Below are positions 51,901 through 62,939 of a stretch of DNA of 64,000 nt, one piece after another. The notes under the pieces were generated by a model, which searched no databases, was not told the origin of the DNA, and saw only the letters and a list, made by a program, of their open reading frames with translations. The translations under genes were made by a program, and so were the position numbers. The number at the start of each line of letters is the position of its first letter. Position 1 is the first letter of the stretch. Source of the DNA: Elysia crispata (lineage: Eukaryota > Mollusca > Gastropoda > Plakobranchidae). The stretch covers positions 132,001 through 196,000 of the forward strand of contig JAWDGP010000031.1 of NCBI GenBank assembly GCA_033675545.1. Reading direction: 5' to 3'.

Positions 51901-54900
51901 TCTGAGACACTAATATTGCAATGGTTAGTGCTTTTTCACATCTATCAGAAAAAAATATTGCAAAAAATTATTCATGGCACACTTACAGACATAAACTTGG
52001 CCACAATATCGTCATTTGTGATATCCAGGATAGAGGGATGGAAAATTGTGCCAGAGTCGTACACTGAAAAAGAAGAGAGAAGCTGAATACCATTCCTGAG
52101 TTATTTATACAAGGCACTATACAAAAACACAATTGGATCAAACAGTCAAATCAGTTGATTTCTAAAAATTCAAGGTAACTATCGAATAGGCCCAAACATA
52201 CATCAATTAGTATTAATTACTATCTTAGAACATACAGAACAATGAAATGGATTCAAAATATTGCTTACCATTCTCAATAATAAGCCCATATGAGAAAGGA
52301 GATATGTTCAACATGTTCAGCAGAGTGGACTCTGAGGAACCCACTTTCTCTCCCTCCTTGATCAGAGCCACTTCATTCTGTTAGACAGACAAAACATGAG
52401 ATAGTAAACTTCAGATGTGTCTATATTATTTTCAAACTCTGTGATAGAATAGATTTAGTTGTCCTGTGTGTGTGTCACTGGAGGAAACATTTTTTTTTAT
52501 TAATCCCTATCAGTTTCAGTAATCAAAAATTAAATGATTGTCAACTGAATTTTTCATGTAGACAAATACAACTTGATGGGTATTTCATTCAACTAAAGCT
52601 TTGTTTGATCCTATTGTCTAAACAGTGAAATTTGTGAAAGCTAAATCTTTTTATGCTCCAAATTGGGTTTCATTTGTCATTTCTAAGAGATTCAGAATTT
52701 CTTTGCTATCATATTATCATTTACTAGCTTCTGGAAATATTCAAAATTGTATATAAGAAGTTTTTAAATGCAATCAGCTTACTAGAATTTCAATGGTTCC
52801 CTTGGTGATCTTGGTGGGGATGGACAGCGCCTGGAAGAAAGAGGTCTTCTCTGGTCCAAGAGTGGTGGCCTGGGCAGGGATCTTCACATCCAGTGGAGCT
52901 ATTGCTCCAGCTCTAGCAGGGGCTTGCACCTGTTATTACAAAGATAAGCAAGAGTAGTGAAATGAGTAAAATGAGAGAGAAGTCATGCCACACACAGAGA
53001 AAAGATCACTTTGAAAACATTTTTTTGATCCCTGATAAACATAAGTTTCATAGATAAGAACTGTAAACAAATTTATTACTAAACTTAAAATCGTCAATGC
53101 CAGCCACGTAGGCAAGAGCACCCCTTCTCGAAATGTTAAAAAAAAAAATGGTTTCAAACAGAACCATGTAGGTTACTTTTTTTCTTAAGCCCTACTGATT
53201 TCTAAGACTTTTTTTTCTATGCTCACACTAAGATGTTGAATGACCTGTTGTGACCCATCTACAGCTATGTCTCCCAAATGTTACTGCTTTCTGCATTTCA
53301 CTGGCTGAACTGAAGCATCATTGAAGTTTACTCAGAGTAAACAACTTATATACTGAGAATAGCTCTCCTCTTTATCTGTTCTAAAGACATTTAAGCTGAA
53401 TATGACCAAAATCTATAAGATCTAGAACTCACTAGGCTCTACCAGGCCATACAAAAAAAAAAAACAAACACTTATATCTAGATTGAAAATCAATCAATAT
53501 AATTATCGCCTTTTGCAATACCCATTTTGCTATTAGAAATCTAGACTTACTCTTGCAGTATTTACCATTTTTTAACCGATCTTTACAATAAAATAGATTT
53601 AGCTAATGTGTATCTGGAATGAAAATTGTCTAGCTGTAGATATCAGATGAAGAATTGGGAGTAATCTCTCATTGAAAATAGCCACACAGTCTGGATGTGA
53701 AGATGGAGAGAACAATGATTTTCAGACTAATGTTTTAGAAAAGGAAACAATGGCACCACCGCCTTGGATGGTTTCAACTACAAGACTTATTGCAACATTA
53801 CATTGGAAAATGTAAATAACGAACAAATAGACATGATATAGATATAATGTGGATCCCAAATTTATCTGTTCACATAGGCTGTTCCTCCAGGAGGGAAAAA
53901 TCCCGTAATTATACATGCCTAAAGCAAGTTCATCCATACAGATCATACAGATAAAAATTTCCATCAGGCAAGATTACACAACCCTTCAAAATATACAGGA
54001 ATACAGAATTCAGTAAATTTACTGGAGATGTTCAGCCTTGTATATCCACAAAATACAGTAATCATATGAATAGCCAGTGTAAAAGGAAAGTCCATCACCA
54101 AACTTTAAGAAAAGAAAAGATAAGAATTGCCTCTTGGATTTAACAACCAGTCAGCTGCTCCATATCAAAACCTAAAGAACAACTCTTGAGATTTGATTTG
54201 TTACTCCTTTTGGGGACTAAACAAGAACAATATTAGGAACCTTCTTTTTAACACTTTGCTCTTGTTCTTATATTTAATAATCTAACTTCTTGTGATTAAG
54301 TTTAATTTTATTTGTGTACCTTAATTAGTTCATTTAAAATAAAAAAAATCCCCTCAGACAGTTGTTGAAAAAAGTTGATCTCTACACAGGTGCCAACAAG
54401 GGAGGTTAACCCCTTGCATCCAGCCCCACGCTCACAACATCAACAAAAGCTTCATCCCTGAGGATCAATTAAGAGAAGCACATGAAAGCAACCACCTCAG
54501 TCCTAAACTTATCAGCCTGGGCCTTGTCACAAATGCTGCTTTCTTACCTTGTTTTCCAGTAGGAGTTCCCTGACCTCTGATAGATCCTCCTTGGTGAAAA
54601 CAAAGCCAACATTGTTTTTGATGACTGGCAGTAGTCTGGATGAAGGACACCAGATAAAATACAATAAAAATGATACATCTAGATGCAAAACTCAACTTTG
54701 TTGCATTCCTTGCTAGAATCTGACTATCTAATTTCTACTTTTATTTACTTTTTTTCCCTTCAGACCATGTAACATGAAATAACCTGTAGCAAAAAAATTA
54801 ACGGTACCATACACCAAATTCAGTTATTTTTTTTCTTAAGTTTTTCACAAATTTACTACCATAGTAAGTAGAAAATAAGAAAACAAGGTAGAAATACAAG

Positions 54901-56870
54901 AAGGTGTGTTCTTTTGGAGAAACATTTTCACTGTTGAATTTGTTTGTGGCAAATTACTCTAAAGGAGTAAAACTCCATTACTATAATTTCAGACAAACGA
55001 ATAAAAATTATATAAATGTTGGAATGACATAAACAAGAGCAGTGATCAGGATGATCCAAAATGGCTCTCATCATTTTGCAACTATTTAGTTGGAGGAGAG
55101 TTAGTTCAAGGATGCAATAGAGGAAAAAGCTATTTTTAGAGAGGACTTTTAAACTCCCAAACATTTGTTAGGTTTGTCTTTATATTAACGTTGAGCACAC
55201 ATGTATTTTGGGTAAGTTTTAGGCGTTTTTACTCTAGAAGATGTGTATTTTAAAGGGAAAACAAACAATCATCCATTCATCAATTGCATAGCTGAGCACA
55301 AGTTGTAAAACAACCAATTAATTTAAGTTAAAATAAAAATGTTTCAGAACTGGATATGGAAGATAGCAACTTACTTCTCAAGACCTGGATTGTTCTCCAA
55401 ATGTCCACGAATGGCCTTGCGCATCATAGTGTTCTTTCCCATGAGAATGACTGAGTAAAGGAAATTAAAAAAAGAGGATCTCAAGTACTTAATGGTAATT
55501 ACTTTTTTATTTCATAAAGTCAAATGTTCGGAAATAGAAAATGTATTACCTTCATAAAAATTAGAACCTTGCAAACAAAATGGGAACAGATTTTTTTCAA
55601 AATTCAGAAAATTTAAACTCTTCTAAGGATATACTTATATAGCATTTCAACTCTCTACCATCAAGTCTGTAAAACTTGGTAACTCATAGAAATAAAAGTA
55701 ATTTATGAGTAAAAATTGATGAGCCACTTCAGAAATGACAATTTGGCCTCAGCATTTCCAGTTAATAGGCTTTTTACTTTGTCTATTTCCTTCTTTTCAC
55801 AATAAAACGTGCCGGAGCATATTAATGTCATTCATGTCTGAAGGCTGAGAACATTTCTACAACAGATCAGACTTTGCAAAACAATTCTTTAAACATGGAC
55901 ATGCAACACCATTTCTTACAACATTTGCAATTGCACTACCTGAGGTTATAAGAACAGTCAATATCTTCAGTAAAACAGCTTAAAAAGTCATTAAATTAAA
56001 TCTCTAATGAAAGTTATAGACTTGTACTATTTATTTCTTCAGAACATTATTACATTTGAGATGCATAAGAAAATGACAGAGACCCACCGCTTACGCCAAA
56101 GTTTGAGGGTATACTTGTCAAAACTTTCACTAACCTCCCTTGCCGCGCAGTGCCTGGCGAATTTGCTGCATTTGCTTGGAGCCAACATTGTCAGCATTGA
56201 CAAGAAATGCTTTTGGATATTCATCAAAGAATGACTGGCAAACAGAATAAAATTGTATCATTACTACAATCGCTATTTTTACAATTGGCCAAAAAAGATT
56301 CACAATAATTTGTGGTAGGGCCTACAAACATGGACAACCAAAGCATACACATTTGTTTTTGAAATCCAAACCTGGAGCCAATTAAAAAAATTGTCCAATC
56401 TTTAGGGACTCACAATTACAAACTCAATGCAAAATATTTACACCAAAGCATCATTTACCTCCTAACTAGGCAGAGCATAATGAAGAAGTACAGACTGCAG
56501 AAACTTCATGAATTTAGGCAAAAAAGTAATCCTTTGCACATCTCGTGTTAAAAAATGAAAAGATATTTCTAAAGAGGTTTTACTACAATTGAAAGCAAAC
56601 AAACTTGAATGATAAATGTTCAAGTGAATGTAAAGGTGAGATGTTTTTATTCTTATCTTTAGCAATTTGTATAAATTCATTTTACTCATGAGTATGATAA
56701 ATCTAATACTAAATGGCTTTGTCAGTTTCCATAAGCAGAGACAAAAATTCTTTTACTTTTTACAGACATTGCAAGTCTCATTTTAGTTGATTAACGTAGG
56801 CGTCTAATAGACTTACAGTAATTTTCATGAAGTAGTTGGACTTCCATGTTGATCTGTCTTCCTTGACCAT
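48986..56870 (-). CDS. RPLP0: Large ribosomal subunit stalk protein P0
   Basis: Nine coding exons with consistent phases: 56817-56870, 56135-56234, 55375-55450, 54548-54635, 52783-52929, 52269-52377, 51987-52063, 50768-50908, 48986-49138. They give 314 residues, against 317 in human. The start [14 protein letters not shown] is the family's N-terminus. Then come [20 protein letters not shown] and [16 protein letters not shown] (rRNA-binding core), a central insertion domain with [20 protein letters not shown], and an alanine-rich hinge. The acidic tail [12 protein letters not shown] is shared by P0, P1 and P2 and binds translation factors and some toxins and kinases. P0 anchors two P1/P2 dimers to the GTPase centre of the 60S subunit. 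All splice sites are GT-AG. Start chosen by family match; no intact alternative upstream. Confidence 0.97.
51593..51609. repeat. Poly-C run in an RPLP0 intron
   Basis: About 17 consecutive C's; on the transcript this is a G-run that could form a quadruplex. Confidence 0.85.
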
Positions 56871-56912
56871 CTTTGTGTATCAGGGATTGCAGCAGCAGTT
56901 TAAAGACAAGAT
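56871..56912 (-). other. RPLP0: RPLP0 5' UTR part of exon 2
   Basis: The acceptor GTTGCAG lies at 56913-56919 on the minus strand, leaving 42 untranslated bases before the ATG at 56870. Confidence 0.65.
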
Positions 56913-57004
56913 CTGCAACAAAATGATTTTATAAATGTGAACTGTGATAAAGAAATTAAGGTAAATTTGCAGATATCGGCCCAACTCACTCTAGTCTTCA
57001 CAAT

Positions 57005-60000
57005 TTAACTCTTTCTGTGCCGACGACCGATACATCGGTCGGCATATCAGACTCATTTTGACCAACGACCGATTCATCGGTCCTGACGAATTTTGTTTCA
57101 CAGCTTTCCCGATTCACAATTTTAAGTTACTATTTTGTTTACGAACAAAAAGCAGGAATACCGGTGACGAAATATTCGAGTCTCGCATGTTTTGAAGCCG
57201 TTTTTGAGACAAAACAAGCCGTTTTCTTTGCGTTTCTAATATAAACAAAAACATGGACACACCCACCAACCCTGTAGATCCACCACCTGATCGGGTTAGG
57301 CGTCTAACTAGCGACCAAGCAAGAAAATTGTTTGAATCAATGCTTGATTCAGACTCTAGTGGAGCCGATGAAGACTGGGGAGAGAATGATCATGATGTGA
57401 ACTCTGATAGATCTAGTGACAGCAGCGATTCAGAGACTGTTGAAACAGATAGACCTAGATCTAGATCTAGATCTACATCTGTTGTCACTATTCCGACTCC
57501 TAGGTCAACAAGTGCTAATGCTAGATCTAGTGACAGTGAGGACGAGTTAGTCCCTTCTACCAGTAATGGAAAGAGAAAGGGAAATAGATCTAGATCTAGG
57601 CCCATGGGAAAAGCTGCAGCAAAAAAGCCAAGGCAGGCTCAGTCAAGCACTATTGAGGTAGCACCAGCTGTGGCTAGAGACGAAGAAGTGAGCGGCTGGG
57701 TGAATGCGGATCCACTACAAGCTACTCAACGTTCTTTCCACTTCCGTGGTAATTGTGGATCCAAGCTAAACAATCTGGATGGCACTTCAGAAGCTCTTGA
57801 ATTCTTCTTTGCCTTGTTAGATGAGGAAGTCCAGGATGACTTGATAAAGGAAATCAACGCATATGCTGAAGTGCAGGTTTGTTCAATCCTATATATATGT
57901 ATTGTATGTTGTGCTTACAGTTTATCCATTAGGGCTATATTACAAATTCATGCATTGTCTTTTCCATCACCTTTTTTGTTTATATTTGAAACACAAGTAA
58001 AAGCATTATATTTTCACTTTCTAATTCTATAGTTCAATGATTTGGACATTTTGGTATGTGGACTCTTGTCACAAAAAAAAAATTCCTATTTAGATTTACA
58101 GGATAAATTGTAATCCATCGATTTAGTTTTTTTGTGAATAGATTTACATTTACATTTTTTTTTCTGTTTTATATTGTTGGATGTAACTATTTTCATATTT
58201 GCTTTTGCTACAAAATCAAAAGTTGCATCTTTTTTGCTTCAGATCCAGAAAAACACCCCACTTACAAAGCATTCGAGGTACCGTAATTGGGAGCCTATTG
58301 ATCGATACCAGCTCTACAAATTCCTTGCTGTGCTGATCGCCATGGGCATGGATCCTCGGCCATACATATCTGACTTCTGGTCTACCAATGGCCGTCTTTA
58401 TACCCCATGGTATGGAGCAATGTTTCCAAGAAGGAAATTTCAAATTGTCTACCATAGCATGTTACACGTGTGTGAGCCTGATGCTAACGGCAAAGCAAAG
58501 ATTGAGCCCTTCATAAATACCTTATTAGGAAAATTTCAGAGATCTTTCTACCCATTTCAAAATCTTTCAATTGATGAAATGGTTATTGGATTCAAAGGCA
58601 GGTTTCAGTATAAGCAGTACAATGCTGCGAAGCCAAAAAAGTACCATATAAAAACTTTTGGCCTCTGCGACTCTGTGACAGGATATGTGTATAACCTGCT
58701 CATCTATTTTGGTAAAGACACATCCTACATCCCTGAGAATGATGCCAACTCCTCACAGGCAGTAAATATCTTTAGAACCCTCATGGCTCCACTTCAGCAC
58801 AGCGGTCATCATATTTTTGCTGATCGCTACTACACCTCAGCCCCAGTGATCGAGCACCTGTCCTCGCAGCGTTTTTATTACACTGGCACGCTGAACGTAA
58901 ACAGGCGTGATTTTCCACCTGAACTGAAGACCATGAGATTAGAGCACATGGAACAGAGGTACTTTTATCATGAAGAAAGGGACATACTTTGTGTCACGTG
59001 GAAAGACAAAAAGGCCAAGAAACCCTGCATTGTCGTTTCTACAAATTCGCAAGTTGGATCCATTGATTTAACGGAGGGAAGAAGGCAGCTGTCAAAACCA
59101 ATAATGATCCAGGACTATAATGTACACATGAATGGTTGTGATAGGGCAGACCAAATGATCTCTTATTACAGCACACACAACCGCAAAACAAGAAAGTGGT
59201 GGAAGAAGCTGTTTTTGTGGATTTTGGAGGTGACGCAAGTCAACGCTCACATCTTATATGTCCTGAGCAGGCCAGATCAACCAAAAAAAATCCCCTTTTC
59301 CACCTTCAAAGACTCCCTTGTGGCACAGCTTGAGAAGAAAGCAGCAGGAATTACTCCAGTAGCCATTGCCACAGCAGCTTCCCACAGGACAAAACATGCA
59401 AATGTTGCCAACGCAGTCGAGCGTTTTCAAGGGAATAAACACCTTGTAGACTATGACGGCGCAGATGTCAGGTGTGTTTTATGTGCTAAAGAAGGAAAAA
59501 GGGCAAGAACAAGCTACTTCTGCACTGGATGCTCAGAAAAGCCCCATCTGTGTATCAAGAAGTGCTTCTTCAAGTATCACACACAGTAGACTGTTTAGGG
59601 GAGAGGGGGGGATTTTTTTTTTTATTTTTTTCTGTAACTGTACATATTTTCAAATTACTATAACTTTGTGAAAAATAGACCTAGACACTTCAATCAAAAG
59701 CCAGATTAGAGGAAAATGGATGTACTTTGCCATTACAGACAAGCCAATGGATTATAGCAGCTACAACAGACTGGAAAATGATGGTGAGTTGCTTTTTTAT
59801 TTTTTTTTAATTTTATTGCCTCCCCTTGCCCTTGGGCAATATAGGTCACAATACTTACCTCCCTTTCTTTTTCAATGTTTCCTTTATGCCATTTATTTCT
59901 CTGTTATATTACCTTTCCAATGGTACCAAACATGCATAGTTTTACTAACAAATCATACTCTCAGTACCACACACACAACCACAACACATTGAACAATCTT

Positions 60001-60060
60001 GTCTGCCAGTCGTGAGGTCCGGTCAGAACCTAAAATTACCTCCGGCACAGAAAGAGTTAA
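57005..60060 (+). mobile_element. piggyBac transposon, apparently complete, in RPLP0 intron 1
   Basis: TTAA occurs at 57005-57008 and 60057-60060. Between them, 3048 bp start CTCTTTCTGTGCCG and end with its perfect reverse complement. TTAA target sites and short terminal repeats are the hallmarks of piggyBac. The left end also has two short palindromes (CGACCGAT-ac-ATCGGTCG at 57024-57041, and CGACCGAT-tc-ATCGGTC at 57066-57082) absent from the right end. Identical termini and an uninterrupted transposase suggest recent insertion. It is antisense to RPLP0 and lies wholly inside the intron, so splicing of P0 need not be affected. Confidence 0.93.
57253..59589 (+). CDS. piggyBac transposase (two exons)
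   Basis: Exon 1 57253-57876 (208 codons, ending at CAG|GTTTGT) joins in phase to exon 2 58243-59589 after a TTTTTTGCTTCAG acceptor, giving 656 residues. Reading through the intron instead gives a short 259-residue product. Residues ~40-140 are rich in Ser, Asp and Arg and include RSRSRSTS, encoded by GATCTA repeats. The DDE_Tnp_1_7 core keeps the three catalytic aspartates: D319 in LSIDEMVIGFKGR, D402 in IFADRYYTS, and D508 in NGCDRADQMISYY. The C-terminus RCVLCAKEG...YFCTGCSEKPHLCIKKCF is the cysteine-rich zinc-binding domain found in many piggyBac transposases, used for DNA recognition. No stop or frame change is seen. It could be active, but sequence alone does not show that. Confidence 0.92.
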
Positions 60061-61119
60061 TGTTTCTCGACAAATTCGAAACTAGTTTTATGGGATATTA
60101 GAGCAACCCAAAAATGCTTAAATAAGTTAAATGTTGAAAAGTATTTATTTGTGACAAATAAAACTTTCATATTCGTTTTCAGCACATCAATTCATTAAGA
60201 AAAATACAATTTAAAAGCTTAAAGTGAGCTAGGCAGATAACTGCAATAACATCAAAATTCGATGCAAGTTAAAAACATTATAATAGCATTCTTACACTTT
60301 AATCAATGCAAGTCTATGAAATGTTTTTTTTAACTCCACTGTCTATAGTGCATGTTTTAATTTTCATAACATAGTTTATTTTTGGAGAAAGCTTAAAATT
60401 AGTTGCTTCAGTTTTACACTATTTCTTAGAGGTAACAAACCCAGATTGGAATTTGTAACTAGCCTATAGATTAGAATCAATAAGGCCCGACAGGATAATC
60501 GATACTGATGACCAATATAAGCATCAACATCTAGATCTAGTTAATGCTTGGTCTAAATCTAGATCTAACAGTAGGCCTAACAGATTTAGGATATAGAATC
60601 TACAACTAATCTAGATCTAGACCTTAATGCTCGAAGTCAAAATACTAGATCTAGATATAGGCCTAGATCTCTAGATCTAGAAATCTAGATCTAGATCTAG
60701 ATCTAGACACAAACGCAGTGAATTGGCGGCGACGTAATATAACCCTGTGCCAATAAATTGTAAGAGTGCCTAGAACCTAAAATAAAAAATATACATGCGT
60801 TGGGATATATCACAGAAAATGCCAAAGATTGAGATATAGATTAGCAAGATCTAAGATTTAGAATATGGGAGTGGCACTCCTGTACTCTGATGGTCTATGG
60901 TAGCGGCACGTTATCGATAACCGGTGATGAATGAAGAATTTGTCCTTTCCTTCTACCTCGCTATTCAAAATTTAAATCAACAAGAATTTGTTTCGAAGAA
61001 ATTTTGCAAGACTTTTGATGAAATCTATACATTAAAAAATAGTTTAATAAACAATAATATATAATCACAGCTTTACTTTGTTAGATATGATAGGTTCCGT
61101 GAGGGTTACACATGCTTAC
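60061..61119 (-). other. Rest of RPLP0 intron 1, rich in TAGATC
   Basis: From ~60525 to 60710 the words CTAGATCTAG/TAGATC recur many times, including a run of AGATCTAGATCTAGATCTAG near 60688. No exon is recognised. Confidence 0.6.
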
Positions 61120-61144
61120 CTTCGAGGGTTCAAGAGGTAAGAGG
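61120..61144 (-). promoter_or_regulatory. RPLP0: Probable RPLP0 non-coding exon 1 with TOP-like start
   Basis: On the minus strand CCTCTTACCTCTTGAACCCT leads to a strong donor (CGAAG|GTAAGC at 61118-61119). Ribosomal protein mRNAs start with C in a pyrimidine tract (5' TOP), which links their translation to growth signalling, and this tract fits. No TATA box is seen upstream. A second donor-like CAAGAG|GTAAGG near 61391 is an alternative. The first intron would be about 4.2 kb, 3 kb of it the transposon. Confidence 0.5.
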
Positions 61145-61471
61145 AAATCCTTAGGTCAGGAAATCCTACTTCTGTTGTTGTCAACGGCCAAATAAAGTTT
61201 TGAAAAAAAAAAAAGGAGTAAATGAATAAAGAATTTAAACAGAGAGTTTTTGGGTGCGTTATTATTTTTTATGTTTCCGATTTATTCATTTTTTTCGTTG
61301 AGGAATATTACTTCTTTACAATATATAACAAACACATGAAAACTTGATTAAAAAAAAATATTCAACCATGATTAGTCATAAATTATCCTTACCTCTTGGC
61401 ATTCACTTTTGTTAGGAGGTGTGTAAAAATCGGTGGCTAATGTACTTTTCTTCCAAAGACCTGAAGAAAAA

Positions 61472-61539
61472 ATAATTTCATTCTAGTTTGTTGTAGTATA
61501 TATAATTATATATACTACAACAAACTAGAATGAAATTAT
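61472..61539. repeat. Perfect 68-bp palindrome
   Basis: The arms TAATTTCATTCTAGTTTGTT.. and its exact reverse complement meet at a TATATATAATTATATATA centre (between 61505 and 61506) with no loop and no mismatch over 34 base pairs. Confidence 0.95.
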
Positions 61540-61728
61540 ATAATTTTATATAAATATATATAACACGGCTCAAAGAACAAAATGCCTTTCATTCGGATTT
61601 CCATGGTGAAACTATATAAAAAAAAAACAATATGAAGAATAAAGAGGTTTTGATACCACACAGCTTGCTTGTTTGCTTGTTTGTTTTAATTTCTTATCTT
61701 GTTGCCCTTGAGTTCATTATGAACACTC

Positions 61729-61731
<3 letters not shown>

Positions 61732-61764
<33 letters not shown>

Positions 61765-61784
61765 TTATCCATCTATCTATCTAG
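61732..61784. repeat. (TATC)n microsatellite
   Basis: About 13 units, with one TTTATCC interruption. Confidence 0.95.
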
Positions 61785-62800
61785 AAATCGAATTACGAAT
61801 TTCTTAGAAAAGTGGGAGATGAATTAAATCTTATCTTAGGTCGACAAGATAATTATATTTTCATTGATTACTGCCCCCATATCGGTCCTTGCTTCCCAAG
61901 TTAATTAAACTTATGGGTTTTATCTTTAAAATTACTTTGGTATCTATTGATCCAGACTTTTCTTTCTCTTTTCTGTTTGTTGTAATCGTAACACTGCTTC
62001 TTTAAAACATAGTCAAGATAATTTAGAACAAGCTAGTCTCCCTTGAGAGTGTCACCTCCAAGAAAACGGGTTTTTACACAAGTAACGAGGAGAGTAAAAT
62101 CTTGGAAATCGCGTAAAACATAGTTTTAAGGTGATCTAGGGTAGCCTGTGGTTGTGGTAGGTGAGGAGGAAAGAAACTAACATGCAGATCGCTGGTCAAC
62201 GGTTGTTCTGAATTTTTTTCTCCAGTAATACTTTGTCAATTTGTTTTTCTCTTCCTTCACACAGGCATGTTGCCAGAGTCCACCTGTTGTGAAGACATTA
62301 GATTGCTAATTTTGTAATCTTTGTGGAGTTCTAATTCTTTCCTAGATTTTTTTTTGAACATGTCTGGACCGTTGTTAAAATCTAAGACACAATTTTCGAC
62401 TTGCAATTATGAGGACAAAGCCCGTGCGAAGCTGGTTTTATGTATAAACTTCAATTAACTTTTAGACCTCTTTCACTGAAAAATTAAATGCTGATTTAGG
62501 TCTATTTGATGGAATCTGGCCGATTTTTTTTCCAAAGAGCCAGTTAATTTATTAGTTTTGCGCAAAAGTTAAATGAACTTATCGATAAATTATCGATAAA
62601 CTCGATAGCCCTTTGCGCAAGTTATTAGTTGGGTATATATTTAACTTGAGAAGATAGATGGGGTAGGGGGAAGGAGATGACGTGCATGGCTTTAAGAAAA
62701 TCAACAACAAACTAGTTCGATTTCTACTCTGCATTTTCTTGGTATGCTTAATGTCTTTATTTTGTACATACCGTTGTCGATGTTATTATTCTTGTTGCTG
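61785..62800. other. Intergenic, nothing recognised
   Basis: AT-rich; a TTATCGATAAATTATCGATAA inverted repeat at ~62579 is the only local structure noted. Confidence 0.5.
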
Positions 62801-62939
62801 TTTTTGCTGCTGTTGTTGTGAAATTTTCTTATCAATATCATTGTCATAGTAATCATTACCTTCTCTGTCATTACCATCATCACCATATTCATCACCAATT
62901 TGATGCTCGTCATAGCCACCATTATCACCACCATAATCC

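Noticed and set aside
54380-54547. Possible C/D snoRNA in an RPLP0 intron next to the 54548 exon
   Set aside because: CTGA words occur but no proper RTGATGA C box stands in the right order and spacing.
59720-59992. 90-codon ORF after the piggyBac transposase
   Set aside because: Low-complexity translation in the element's 3' region; no piggyBac element is known to need a second protein and no motif is present.
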